The notes below the pieces were generated by a model. That model had not been told where the DNA came from. It searched no databases and worked only from the letters and a program-made list of their open reading frames with translations. Positions 11,028 through 21,477 of a stretch of DNA of 64,000 bases are shown here, in pieces; within the stretch, counting starts at the first letter, position 1; each line of letters opens with the position of its first letter. Source of the DNA: Tritrichomonas musculus. Its lineage: Eukaryota; Parabasalia; Tritrichomonadida; Tritrichomonadidae. The position numbers and the translations under genes are program-made. The stretch lies in contig JAPFFF010000003.1 in NCBI GenBank assembly GCA_039105265.1, forward strand, positions 3,472,001-3,536,000, given 5' to 3'.

Positions 11028-14000
11028 ATGTCAGTTCAACTAAAAGCTGCAATGCGATCTTTCACACGTAATGGAAACAAATCTTCATTTCAGCGTATTG
11101 TTAATTTTGGTAAGGCAAGTGATGCCCCTTTCGAACATTTTCATAATTTTGTTGTAGCGCCTACTTCACCACCAATTTCACCAAGCAATAATACACGACG
11201 TAAAATTGCTCAACCTAAGCTTGCTCCTCTTGAAGAGCCTCCAGTAATTGAAGTTCAAGATCAACCTGAAGTTCAAGGATCTTTCCCTCAAAAAGACCTC
11301 CTTGCATATGATCATAGACTTGAAAAATTCTTAAAAGATGTTACTGAAACATCATTATATGAAGCTGCAGAAAAATTATTTACAAAACAATTTGATGCAT
11401 CTGAAGCAGCATTTTGGATTGATATTCCATCAATTGGTGTTCTTTATTCACCTTCACAATCAATTTATGCTGAATATAATAAAGGAATTGCTGGCTCAGT
11501 TTATAAATCAAGATCAATTTTTACAACTACAAGGCCAACAGAATACCCAAATTTCGATGAGAGTGTTGATGGTAATATGATTCCTGCTAACTGTCCAACA
11601 ATATCATTCCCTGTTTTTAATGAAAAAAATAGGCCAATTGGTGTAGTTTTATGCGTTAGACCCCAAGGATGCCCTGAGTTTGGTGATGAAGAAGAGCAGT
11701 TTATAATGTTTTTTCAGCATAAATTTCAATTATTGTCTCGGTGGCTTCTAGATAGACCTGTTCAACAACCAATGATTCTTGATCTTTTACAATTGCACAG
11801 AATGACAGAATTACTTCCAGCATTAACATTACGAATGCAATTTTTCTTCAACTGCAGAAAATGTGAAATTTGGTCAATGGATCGTCAAAAGAAAAAACTC
11901 ATACTATATGAAGAAAAGCAAACAAAAGAAATGCAAATTCAAGATAGTGGAATTATTGGATATGTTATTGAGAATGAAGTTATTGTTAATACTTTTTCAG
12001 TTAAAAGGCATCATGCCTATAACCAAGCAATTGATGGAGATACTGACGAAGCTCTTATTGCAATTCCAGTTGTTGAATCAACAAATCGATATATGTGTGT
12101 GGCTGTATTAAGAGGTCCTATTGGACGGCCAATTTTTACCTCAGAAGATGAAGAAAGTTTTAAAAATCTATCACCTTTTATTGCTTTATCACTTTCAAAT
12201 GCTCTTGCTTTTACAAGAATACAAACAGAATTTGAAAAAAGTTCACAAGAAAGGGAAGGGTTAGCTGCCCTTCTTGAAGTTGCAGAAATTTTATCTGGCC
12301 AATTAGACACAGAAAGATTATGTGAAATTATTATGGAAAAAGGGCGATATTTGACCAAAGCAGATCGTTGTTCTTTGTTCCTTGTTTCACAAACAAGAGA
12401 TCATCTTATTACATCATTCCACCGAGGTCTTAAGAATTGCATTAATATTCCAATCACGAAAGGTATTGTGGGACGAACTGTTACAGAAGCAAAAGTATTA
12501 AATATTCCCGATGCCTATGAAGATCCAAACTTCGATAATACCACTGATGTTCAAACCGGATATCGAACCCGATCAATCCTATCTGTCCCTATTTTCAATC
12601 AGCGCGGTGAAGTTATGGGAGTTACAGAAATGATTAACAAGACAGGTGATCAACCATTTAGTAAATGGGATACAAATCTCATTCAAATCTTTAATGTATT
12701 TTGTGGAATTTCCCTTGAAAACGCCAGACTTTATAAAGAATCCCTTGATATGAGTTCCCAACTTCGTTCCTTCTTCGGAATATCCGTCAGCTTTGCTAAA
12801 ACAGAAGATGCCAAGCATTTGACCTCTGATATTCTTCGAAATGCACGAAGAGCCCTTGATTCACGTAGAGCGACCATTTTTCTTGCCGATGAAAGCTCAG
12901 ACCAATTCACATCCTTCATTGTTGATGGAGGAAAGATTCCTGGCTCCCTTCCAATTAACGAAGGAATCATTGGTGAATGTTTCAGGTCCAAAGAAGGAAT
13001 CATTTGCAACGATGCTTATGGTGATTCTCGTTTTAACAGGGAAGTTGATAAAATTACTGGCTTCAAAACTGTCTCTTTATGCGCTGTTCCGTTGGTTAGT
13101 CCAGGTGGATCCATTCTCGGTGTGATTGAAATCGTCAACAGAATTCACGGCGGGTTCAGAGAAAAAGATTTGAAACTTCTGAATTCAATTGCTACTTTCA
13201 TATCCGTGGCCATTGAAAAATCTCGTCTTAAAAGTATCGCTAAGCACGGTGATGTTGAAGTCGAATTGCCTAAATATGTCAATGAATCAGAAAGAAAAGA
13301 AACAACAATTATACCGGCCAAATTAGCCCTCAAAGATGAAGAAATTAATAGAAGCCTCTCAATCGATTTTTATGCACCTGATTGGGAAGGGGGAAATTTG
13401 ACAAAGTTAATCTTCTATTTGTTTAATTATTTCGGCTTCCTTGAAGGTTTTAATATATCGAATGAAACTTTCTTCCATTTTATTTACGAGATCAAAAGAA
13501 ACTACAAGCAAGTTGCTTATCACAATTGGGCACACGCTTGTGATGTAACTCAATTTTTGTCATATGAAATCAAAACTTCAAATGCAGATAAAATATTCAC
13601 TCAAATTGAATTGTTTACATTATTGACAACAGCTCTTTGTCATGATGTTAATCACTATGGCTATGATAATAATAATTCTTTGAATTCTGAGATTCCGTTG
13701 GGAATGTTATTCAAAGAAAAAGCTTTCAAAGAAACTCATCATTGCTTCGTAGCAATCAGTATTTTAACACGAAATGAGTCCAATATAATGGCTTCATTAT
13801 CTCCGTCAGACGCTAAATTTATGTGGAATTTACTAATTAAGTTGATCTATTCAACTGATATGGCTCTACATTTTCGTATGATTCAAAATGCAAATGATGT
13901 TTGTGATAAAAAGTTGTTCTTCTTTGATAATGATGAAAATCGAATTATGGCAATGGAATTATTATTGAAGGCTGCTGATATTTCAAATGTATCAAGGCCT

Positions 14001-14231
14001 TTCTCGATTGCTGATAAATGGTGTGAAATGATGATGAATGAGGTAGGAAAACTGGGTGATAATGATTTATCTTTGGAAAAACCAAGATCTCAAATTGGTT
14101 TTTATAACTTCATTTGTATACCTTTATATCAGACTGTGGCGAAAATTTTCCCTGATCTTGAAGTGAATTTAAATTCAGTGAAATCTAATCTCGAAGTTTG
14201 GAAGGCAATGATGTCTCCAAATTCTCAATAA
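11028..14231 (+). CDS. 3',5'-cyclic-nucleotide phosphodiesterase with four GAF-like domains
   Basis: This 1067-residue single-exon gene has an ATG start. Four GAF-like modules can be read in order, at about 70-240, 250-390, 405-565 and 575-735. The third and fourth are the most typical, with GIVGRTVTEAKVLNIPDAYEDP and GIIGECFRSKEGIICNDAYGD; the third ends in NKTGDQPF, close to the NKxnxxF end of regulatory GAFs. The catalytic PDEase_I domain spans about 780-1060. It has YHNWAHACDV near 831, the HDx2Hx4N metal motif (HDVNHYGYDN) near 872, the metal Asp of LKAADISN near 983 and the purine-clamping Gln of SQIGF near 1021. All expected metal ligands are present, so an active cAMP or cGMP hydrolase is likely. 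PDE2/5/6/10/11 carry two GAFs; four is unusual. Which GAF binds nucleotide cannot be told here. Confidence 0.95.
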   Translation: MSVQLKAAMRSFTRNGNKSSFQRIVNFGKASDAPFEHFHNFVVAPTSPPISPSNNTRRKIAQPKLAPLEEPPVIEVQDQPEVQGSFPQKDLLAYDHRLEKFLKDVTETSLYEAAEKLFTKQFDASEAAFWIDIPSIGVLYSPSQSIYAEYNKGIAGSVYKSRSIFTTTRPTEYPNFDESVDGNMIPANCPTISFPVFNEKNRPIGVVLCVRPQGCPEFGDEEEQFIMFFQHKFQLLSRWLLDRPVQQPMILDLLQLHRMTELLPALTLRMQFFFNCRKCEIWSMDRQKKKLILYEEKQTKEMQIQDSGIIGYVIENEVIVNTFSVKRHHAYNQAIDGDTDEALIAIPVVESTNRYMCVAVLRGPIGRPIFTSEDEESFKNLSPFIALSLSNALAFTRIQTEFEKSSQEREGLAALLEVAEILSGQLDTERLCEIIMEKGRYLTKADRCSLFLVSQTRDHLITSFHRGLKNCINIPITKGIVGRTVTEAKVLNIPDAYEDPNFDNTTDVQTGYRTRSILSVPIFNQRGEVMGVTEMINKTGDQPFSKWDTNLIQIFNVFCGISLENARLYKESLDMSSQLRSFFGISVSFAKTEDAKHLTSDILRNARRALDSRRATIFLADESSDQFTSFIVDGGKIPGSLPINEGIIGECFRSKEGIICNDAYGDSRFNREVDKITGFKTVSLCAVPLVSPGGSILGVIEIVNRIHGGFREKDLKLLNSIATFISVAIEKSRLKSIAKHGDVEVELPKYVNESERKETTIIPAKLALKDEEINRSLSIDFYAPDWEGGNLTKLIFYLFNYFGFLEGFNISNETFFHFIYEIKRNYKQVAYHNWAHACDVTQFLSYEIKTSNADKIFTQIELFTLLTTALCHDVNHYGYDNNNSLNSEIPLGMLFKEKAFKETHHCFVAISILTRNESNIMASLSPSDAKFMWNLLIKLIYSTDMALHFRMIQNANDVCDKKLFFFDNDENRIMAMELLLKAADISNVSRPFSIADKWCEMMMNEVGKLGDNDLSLEKPRSQIGFYNFICIPLYQTVAKIFPDLEVNLNSVKSNLEVWKAMMSPNSQ

Positions 14232-14755
14232 TAATAGATGCATGTTAATAATTTGTTTGATAAAAAAAAAGTAATAATAATAATATTTATGTTTATTAAT
14301 ATAATTATAATGAGAAGAGAAAGGAAAAAATAAATTTTTAGAATGTTATTCTAAAATTACTTATCATCAAAATCCAATATTTTTTTTTTTTTTCTAAAGA
14401 TTATCTTATTCATGCTGATAGCTCAAGCTTGTATTATTTTTGTTTTATATTCCAAGACAAACGAGAATTTAATCATTAAAATTCATATTAATATACATAG
14501 TTTAAACCAAAAATCAAAATTTTATAAAATAAACAGAATAATGAAGCAATTTATATATATATTTGAATTTCTTTCTTTTTTAAAAAAATCAATAAATGCT
14601 CAATTTTATTATATCATTGAATAATCATCTTCCTTAAGATTTTCATTTTTACTAATAATAAAAACTCAAAAATTAAAAATGTCGTATTTTTTAATAGATA
14701 GGTTAATATTATTATTTCTCTTAGAAAGAAAAGTAATTTCAATTTAAAAAAAAAA
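14232..14755. other. Convergent intergenic region, nothing recognised
   Basis: This 524-bp AT-rich gap lies between the 3' ends of the PDE and LRR genes. It holds short TAA and poly(T) runs and a 70-codon open frame of low-complexity composition that looks like chance. No RNA gene was seen. Confidence 0.5.
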
Positions 14756-16906
14756 TTACTCCTTTCGCTTGATTCTGATTTTTTTTGGAAGTATGAGTCT
14801 GCCTAACTCTATTTTAGGGCAGGCAGTTGCATCAATTGTTTCAAGATTATTAGAATCTTCAAATGCATTATTATCGATATTTCTCAAATTTTCATTTAAT
14901 CTGACTATTGTCAAGTTTTCACAAGAAGAAAACGTAAATTCTTCAACTCTATTCAATTTTGGTGGAAGTTCGATTGTTTCTAGTCCAGAGCATTCGAAAG
15001 CTCCTTTTTTAATTGATTTGATTGATGGAGGAAGTTCAATAGATTTAAGTAAAGTGCATCGATAAAAGGCTCTTTCTTCTATATCTTCGATCTTAGCTTG
15101 ATCTGGAAAAACTACTTTTTTCAGTCTTTCACATTTAGTAAAGCAACGATCAGGAATTATTTTTAATTCTGGTGGAAGATTAATTGTTTCTAAATTTATG
15201 CATTGTGCAAAAGCGCCTGATTCAATTATAGTTACTGAATGAGGTAAAATAAATTCTGTAACAAGTTCACGGTATTCATTTGGTAATTCTGCGAAGATAT
15301 CTGAAATTCTACTTGTATTGGGAGGAAAAACAATTTTTAATTTTATCGTTTTGCCTTTCTTTTTCATTGTTAAAATTCCACTTAAAATCGCTTTCAAGTT
15401 TAGAGAATAGCATACAATAATTTCTTTCAAATTTTGGACTGAGTCACGTATATCTAAAAGAAAAGATACTTTGTCATGAATAAATATCTTTTTTATTTTT
15501 GGAAATTCAGAAAACATCTCTGGCTTAACAGTGGTGACTTCTGCTGGAATTGTTGCATAAATAGCTTCTTGCTTGAGCCTCGTGAATTTGTTTGAATTGG
15601 TATAGCCTTTTTGAGTGAGCATAAATAATAATTCATCTCGTCGGATCTTTTCTGACTCTTTTCTACACAATTGAGTAATAATGAAATATAATTTATCATG
15701 GTCTAGTCTTCCTTGGAGAGCAAGCCTGGTTAATTCATGAAAAACGCCTGCTTGAAATTTTTCAGGAAGATTGTAAAATTGTTCTTCATTCATACCAATT
15801 AATACAGTATCTAAAACACTCCTAAAGTAGTCACTTGATTGATTTTCAGGAATATATTGAAAATCAGATGGAATATCTGCTTTATTTCTGGATAATTTCA
15901 GGTGTGTAAGATCTTGGACAATGGCTGCTGGATCATGATAATGTATCTTATCATATTCTTGCTTTAGAGATAATATTTGATTACTTAATTCCATTATTTG
16001 TTTTTGGGCATTTTCCTTAATTTGTCTGTTTTCATCAATTAAGTCGACGATTAAATTTGGCAAAGTTGTATTCAGATAAATGTATTCAAATTTAACTTTT
16101 GTTCTATTTTCAAAATCTCTTATCCGATGAAGGACTTTAAGTTGCATTTTTCCAAAATCAATTAATGAAAACAACAATGAAGCTTGACTTCCTTTTTTTT
16201 CAAGAACAGAAAACAAAAAATTGATCAAAGCTTTCTCATCATTATTTTCAATATCATTGTTGTTATTGATATTATTATTATTATCGTTATTATTGTTATC
16301 GTCGTTATTAAAATTTTTATTGACGTCTCTATTATTATAATGTGTTATAATGTTGTAAATTATGTTAATTGGAAGAGAACATAGAAAACTCATGTATTCT
16401 GGATTTTTAATGAATAAAATTAAAGATTCACCAATAATTTTCTGTTCATTGTTAAAATCCATCAATTCAGCTAATTTATATTGGTCATTTGCTATGAGTT
16501 CATTATATTGATTCAGTCTATCTTTAAATAGTTCAATTATCATCGTGGATTCATTTTTTTTAATAAATTTTTCAATTTCTTGTGTTAGACTATCAACGCC
16601 AAACTTTTCAGAAAGGTATTTGATTTCGCATGCATTTTCTTTTGTTATGAAGAATTCTTGATTTTGGCATGCATTCACAAAATTTTCAAAAGACTCTTCT
16701 GATATATATGTTGGATAATCAAAAACCAAGTTGTTAATCTCTTTATAAAACTTATTTTCTCTGAAAAAGCGCGAATAAAACTTAAAGAGCTTAAAATTAA
16801 TTCCATATGATTTTCTTCTAAAAATTAAGTTTTTATCTTTATTATTGAAAGTAGGTGATGGTAAGCGGCTAGGGAAATTTCCATTATTTTGATTTTTTTG
16901 GTTCAT
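14756..16906 (-). CDS. BspA-like leucine-rich repeat (LRR_5) protein
   Basis: A 716-residue protein with an ATG start. The N-terminal 130 residues (phenylalanine-rich, ending in a KYLSEKFGV...EKFI helix) resemble the BTB/POZ-like leader that often precedes LRRs in trichomonad proteins. An Asn/Asp tract at about 190-220, encoded by an AAT/GAT microsatellite, splits the helical middle part. Residues from about 540 to 705 form BspA-type LRR_5 repeats of about 23 residues with the pattern 'I..gAF..C..L..i.lP..l..I'. Such families are greatly expanded in trichomonads and are used for surface or intracellular binding. No signal peptide or transmembrane helix is visible, so this copy is probably cytoplasmic. 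Confidence 0.85.
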   Translation of the reverse strand: MNQKNQNNGNFPSRLPSPTFNNKDKNLIFRRKSYGINFKLFKFYSRFFRENKFYKEINNLVFDYPTYISEESFENFVNACQNQEFFITKENACEIKYLSEKFGVDSLTQEIEKFIKKNESTMIIELFKDRLNQYNELIANDQYKLAELMDFNNEQKIIGESLILFIKNPEYMSFLCSLPINIIYNIITHYNNRDVNKNFNNDDNNNNDNNNNINNNNDIENNDEKALINFLFSVLEKKGSQASLLFSLIDFGKMQLKVLHRIRDFENRTKVKFEYIYLNTTLPNLIVDLIDENRQIKENAQKQIMELSNQILSLKQEYDKIHYHDPAAIVQDLTHLKLSRNKADIPSDFQYIPENQSSDYFRSVLDTVLIGMNEEQFYNLPEKFQAGVFHELTRLALQGRLDHDKLYFIITQLCRKESEKIRRDELLFMLTQKGYTNSNKFTRLKQEAIYATIPAEVTTVKPEMFSEFPKIKKIFIHDKVSFLLDIRDSVQNLKEIIVCYSLNLKAILSGILTMKKKGKTIKLKIVFPPNTSRISDIFAELPNEYRELVTEFILPHSVTIIESGAFAQCINLETINLPPELKIIPDRCFTKCERLKKVVFPDQAKIEDIEERAFYRCTLLKSIELPPSIKSIKKGAFECSGLETIELPPKLNRVEEFTFSSCENLTIVRLNENLRNIDNNAFEDSNNLETIDATACPKIELGRLILPKKIRIKRKE

Positions 16907-17120
16907 TGAATATATATGGCATATTTAAAAATAAACGTCAATTATAGAAATAATTTGATAAAAAAATTCTCAATTATTTTAAAGCTAATTGAAAAAAAAA
17001 AAAAAGATTTATATTTCAATTTTTTTGAATGAAAGCTTTTAATCATTTCACTTTTTCATAAAATAGTTTTTAATATTTTTTGATGTTTTAAACATCAAAA
17101 TTTATAATTATTTTTATCCA
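16907..17120. promoter_or_regulatory. Divergent promoter with a 23-bp palindrome over a TCAAAAT box
   Basis: This 214-bp spacer separates the LRR gene (-) from an ARM-like gene (+). At 17078-17100 two 11-base arms (TTTTGATGTTT and its exact complement) surround one central T. The right arm contains the start of TCAAAAT (17095-17101), an Inr-like box 20 bp before the ATG of the + gene. Confidence 0.5.
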
Positions 17121-18818
17121 ATGAGCTTTGGATTTGATTATAAACAAGAACAAAATGACAAAACTATCGAGTATTTTGAATCTTTATTGTTTTGTATGAG
17201 TGATACGCAAAGCAAATCACATAATTTTTTTAACCAACCAATTGAAATCATTCAGATTATACAAGAGTCCATTAATAAGCTAATTATCAAACTTTCATTT
17301 CTTATTTCTTCAAATCAAGCAGAATCCCCTGAACGTAATCATACTAATTCAATTTTAGTGGAGAAATTTTATTTTATTTTATCAAATTTGATCCAAAATG
17401 ATGCTAGAGTAATCAGTACAATTCAAAATATTAATATTAATTCACTGCCTTTATGTGAAAATCTGGCACAAAAGTTATCAAATTTTTCTCTATCATCAAA
17501 CTTTCTTTTCACCAATCTGATATTACAATCATTTAAATATCTTATCAATGAAAGTTATTCAATTTTGGAATTATTAGTTCAAATACAATATAACGATCAG
17601 GATTTTTTTAAATCTCTTTTACAGTTTCACTTTAACGAAATAACATACTTTATATGCAATATAGTGAAAGTCCAATATTTATCTGATGGCCGTTTCAATT
17701 TCAGAGTTGTGGAACTATGCTTATTAATCTTAAACAAGAATTCGGATTTGTTGATTACTAAAGAAGATGATTTATCTAATTTTAATATTCTCTTTCGGGA
17801 GTTACTTGTATCAAAATTGGAACAATTTGTATCTAATGAAATAAAAATGAGAGAAATTGAAAGTATTATTTCTTTTCATCTTAAATTAAATATTAATGTT
17901 TTATTTATACAATGCTCGTCATTAATCATTGCAAATTTGCCCAAATTTCAAATAGATTCAATAAAATTTTTCATTGAATTATCAACGAAAATGAATTTCA
18001 AAATATTAACCAATTTAGTCATTAAATTCATTATCAAAATTATGGAATCAGACACTAAATTTGATTTCGAGTCTTTTTTGAATAATGATGAAAGTATAGC
18101 AAATTTCATTTATCAGTTCATTTCAAGTGTTTTAATAAAAACTGACAAATTTAAGGAAAGAAGCAATGATGAAGAAAATGATCAAGATATTCTGAAAAAT
18201 ATATTTTCTTTAATTAGCGAAATTTCATCTTTTGTTGATTCGCTCCCTCTTTCATTATGCAACATTTTAGTGGATTATATTTATAATCAATTTTATTATG
18301 CCAAATATTTATCATTGGCACCTGATCGTGAAAAAAATGAAAAATCCAATATCATTAAAAAAAATGTTTTTCTTTCTCTTGCTAATCTGACAACAATGAC
18401 TGGATTTATTACTGATCGAATTGTTTCTTATGATAAGTTTTTAGAAGATATTATTGATTTAATAGATGAATCCTCATTTGAAATAAAGTTTCACATTTGT
18501 GTTGTTTTTTCTAATTTGCTTTTTGAATGTTCGCAATATTTTGAACCATTGATGAAACGAATAAACATTGTTCAAAAGTTAAAACCATTAATCTGGTCAT
18601 CAATGCCTGTTCTTCATCGTGAAGTTTGCAATGTTTTTATAAACATTTTAAGGAATGTGGAAAAAGTAGAAACAGGGCATTCTATTAGCTTGGAGCTCGA
18701 AGAAGAAGGAATTATAGAAAGTATGACAATGATGCTTAATAATGATATTCCTGAGTTCAATGACAAAAGTTATATTTTTGAACTAAGTGAAGTTCTTGGT
18801 CATTATCTCTTGAAATAA
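17121..18818 (+). CDS. ARM/HEAT-like helical repeat protein, function unknown
   Basis: A 565-residue single-exon gene with an ATG start. The protein is built of amphipathic helices rich in Leu, Ile, Phe, Asn and Ser, typical of ARM/HEAT solenoids. It has no membrane segment, zinc finger or catalytic motif I recognise. It converges with another solenoid gene (18891-20369), but no clear sequence match between the two is evident by eye. A stop TAA followed by A-rich sequence closes the gene. Adaptor or scaffold function is inference from the fold class only. Confidence 0.7.
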   Translation: MSFGFDYKQEQNDKTIEYFESLLFCMSDTQSKSHNFFNQPIEIIQIIQESINKLIIKLSFLISSNQAESPERNHTNSILVEKFYFILSNLIQNDARVISTIQNININSLPLCENLAQKLSNFSLSSNFLFTNLILQSFKYLINESYSILELLVQIQYNDQDFFKSLLQFHFNEITYFICNIVKVQYLSDGRFNFRVVELCLLILNKNSDLLITKEDDLSNFNILFRELLVSKLEQFVSNEIKMREIESIISFHLKLNINVLFIQCSSLIIANLPKFQIDSIKFFIELSTKMNFKILTNLVIKFIIKIMESDTKFDFESFLNNDESIANFIYQFISSVLIKTDKFKERSNDEENDQDILKNIFSLISEISSFVDSLPLSLCNILVDYIYNQFYYAKYLSLAPDREKNEKSNIIKKNVFLSLANLTTMTGFITDRIVSYDKFLEDIIDLIDESSFEIKFHICVVFSNLLFECSQYFEPLMKRINIVQKLKPLIWSSMPVLHREVCNVFINILRNVEKVETGHSISLELEEEGIIESMTMMLNNDIPEFNDKSYIFELSEVLGHYLLK

Positions 18819-18890
18819 AAAGAATAAAATAATAATTTATATAAATTTTGATTTCTTTCATATACTTTATATAAAAATAGTAAAATTAAA

Positions 18891-20369
18891 TCATGAAGAC
18901 GTTAATTTTTGTTGTAAAATCATCGCAAGTTCACATATATTTTGGTCATCTGATTGAGCATAATTCTGAAGTAAAGAAAAGAACTCTTGGTTTGAGAGAG
19001 CTTTTAATAAACTGTCGTCGCAAGCTTCATATTCATTATCTAAGCCATGAATCAATCCTCTGAAAATGCATTCCACTCCAATACAATCTTCTTCAAGAAA
19101 TTCAATCATTTTTTCAAATATATGTGGATCAATAACTTGACGTATTTCTTCAAATGATCCTCTGTACATAATATTTGATACCAAATAAATAGCCGAACGC
19201 TGTACACTAATCGAGCCATTTCCTATCGCATAGTGAATAAGATCGATAAATCCTGATTCACAAATTGAATTAACAAAATCTTTACCACAATTGCATATTG
19301 AATAAGCAACATTCAAAACTTGATCTGCATCATCTGGATACTCTTTAGCAAAATTGAGTAAATGCTGGTAAAGGCCATTGTCAATCAGCATCATGATTGG
19401 TTCAAGACTTCCACGAGAAAGTTGAAATATTAAATTAATTGTGTTTATCTTGACCTTATAACTTTCACCTGATAAAAAAGAAATCAATTTTTCTATAAGA
19501 TTTTTTTTTGCTTGTGCTCTTGTTAAGCCGCATAAATGTGAACAAATTATTTTTGAAAACAATAAAATTAAATCGCATAATATATCTTCAGAATAATTTT
19601 CAATGAGAATCATTTTTTCTGATTGAGAAATAACCGAGTATGAGTTGATTTCTGGAATTTCAGCAATTTGGAGAAGTAATTTGATTCCTTTATGAAAAAT
19701 ATCTGGATAAACAGTATCTATGAAAACACGTTTGCAAACCGCTGCTGAAATTCCCCAATACTTAAGTTTTAATTTCATTTGTTTTGTCTGTATTGATAAT
19801 ATATGATTTGTGCATTCTTCAATCGCAATAATAGTATTATGAAGGCATTCAAGAATTTGTGGATCTCTATCGTAATTTACTAAATATGATAAAAATTCTT
19901 CAATTATTTCGAGGAATGTTAAGTTTCTCTGTCTATGAATTGGTGGGAACATTTTATCTTTAATGTAGCTGGAGAATAAATCATAGTTATTGCATGAAAT
20001 ATTTTGTAGAATTGATGATGTAAAATTTGAAATAGGTGTAATAGCACCTGAAATGATATAAAATGCTTTATAAGCATACTGTAAATTTGGTAATAATTTT
20101 GTAAGAGTATTAAAAAAATTATAGTTTAATAATTTATCGACAAAATCCGAAGGAATAAATTGTAAAAATTCAGCTACTTTCATAACTGAATCGATATTTG
20201 AAACAGGATCATTCGAGAATTTAATAAGTAATTCTTGAATTGAATTTAATTCTTGATCAGATGGTTTGATGGTTGTAACACTATACATGATATCACCAAA
20301 TAGGTCTTTTTGTCTCATCATTTGTTGATTTTGGGCAAGAAGATCACGGAGTTGATTGGATATATCCAT
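18891..20369 (-). CDS. Armadillo-like helical repeat protein
   Basis: A 492-residue single-exon gene with an ATG start. The N-terminus (QLRDLLAQNQQMMRQKDLF) could be a short coiled coil or importin-alpha-like leader. The rest reads as ARM repeats: stretches such as QRSAIYLVSNIMYRGSFEEI and VLNVAYSICNCGKDFVNSI have the small residue, Asn and Leu spacing of importin-alpha or beta-catenin repeats. It lacks the regularly spaced W...N pairs needed for NLS binding, so a true importin-alpha is unlikely. The 3' end lies 72 bp from that of the convergent ARM-like gene. Function unknown. Confidence 0.7.
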   Translation of the reverse strand: MDISNQLRDLLAQNQQMMRQKDLFGDIMYSVTTIKPSDQELNSIQELLIKFSNDPVSNIDSVMKVAEFLQFIPSDFVDKLLNYNFFNTLTKLLPNLQYAYKAFYIISGAITPISNFTSSILQNISCNNYDLFSSYIKDKMFPPIHRQRNLTFLEIIEEFLSYLVNYDRDPQILECLHNTIIAIEECTNHILSIQTKQMKLKLKYWGISAAVCKRVFIDTVYPDIFHKGIKLLLQIAEIPEINSYSVISQSEKMILIENYSEDILCDLILLFSKIICSHLCGLTRAQAKKNLIEKLISFLSGESYKVKINTINLIFQLSRGSLEPIMMLIDNGLYQHLLNFAKEYPDDADQVLNVAYSICNCGKDFVNSICESGFIDLIHYAIGNGSISVQRSAIYLVSNIMYRGSFEEIRQVIDPHIFEKMIEFLEEDCIGVECIFRGLIHGLDNEYEACDDSLLKALSNQEFFSLLQNYAQSDDQNICELAMILQQKLTSS

Positions 20370-21420
20370 TTGGAGAATTAATAAACATTCACAATTGAAA
20401 TTTCTGATAAAGCTTAATATTTATTTTGGAGATTATATTGTTATTTTGGTTGATAATTATTGAAACTGATTAATAGTATATATTAATAACATATTTATTA
20501 TACTTTTATATTGTATAACATATATTTAACTTAGTTTTATTAGAAAAATCCAATTTTAAATTCTAATAAATTTGAATGTTTTATTTTGTTTTGAATAATT
20601 TGCTAATTCAAATATCAGTATATTTAAATTAAAATTAAGATATTTATTTATATATATTAGATATTTAAAATTATAAATGTAATTATGATATTTAAAATTT
20701 ATTATATTCATTTTATTTACGAATAAATATGAAAAAATAAAAAAATGAATTTCAATTAATGAATTCATTTTAGAAATTAAAAGGCCTTCAAAAAGTGGCC
20801 GAACGAGAATTTGTTTTTTTTATAATGTCTCAAAAACTGGTTATATCAATGTTTTTTTATACTCTAATATCCCAATTAAAAATATATCATAAACTTTTAT
20901 ATTTGACAAAAGAGCAATAATAGTTGGCATCAAATATGAATAAAATCATTTATTAATTTCATTTGAAATAATTAAAAATCATATTAATTGGTTATAAGAA
21001 ATGATAAAATACATATAAATCATTACAAAGTGAATGAAAATATTATGAAAGTAAGAATGGTTTATAGCACCTAAAAAATCAAAAATTATATGATTTTATT
21101 GGGGTTTATTTTTGAATATTATTGTTATTTTGTAAAACATTAAAGTAAATATTTCGATTATTTTATGTATCATATCGAAGATATTAATAAAATATTGAAA
21201 TGCCTATTATTAATAATCAATTGAAAATTGAGATTATTCACCGATTAAATAAAAAATTTTCTGAATGATATAAATTTTTAAAAATAAGATTATCTTTAAA
21301 TTTTATTAAACAACAATATTTTAAAATATGAATTAACGTCAAATAATATATTAGTAAATAAATCAATAAGTTTTAATTCTAACTTTTTGAACCTTTAATC
21401 AAAGTTTATTTACCAAAATT
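20370..21420. other. Long AT-rich intergenic region, nothing recognised
   Basis: About 1.05 kb between the start of an ARM-like gene (-) and the formin frame (+). It is almost wholly A/T with chance short frames. The only GC-richer spot is near 20782-20810, where GGCC occurs twice 14 bp apart before a run of eight T. This is too little to call an RNA gene. A missing first exon of the formin could lie here. Confidence 0.4.
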
Positions 21421-21477
21421 TTCGATTGTTTTTGATCGTTAAGTTCAGAAATATTTATACTTTATTTCCATTCTAAA

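Noticed and set aside
14412-14624. 70-codon plus-strand frame
   Set aside because: Ile/Lys/Phe-rich translation of A/T sequence between convergent genes.
20556-20768. 70-codon minus-strand frame
   Set aside because: Low-complexity Asn/Ile/Tyr translation of intergenic DNA with no promoter-like box.
20782-20825. GGCC pair followed by eight T as a possible Pol III RNA
   Set aside because: No A and B boxes, no cloverleaf, and the stem is only four bases.
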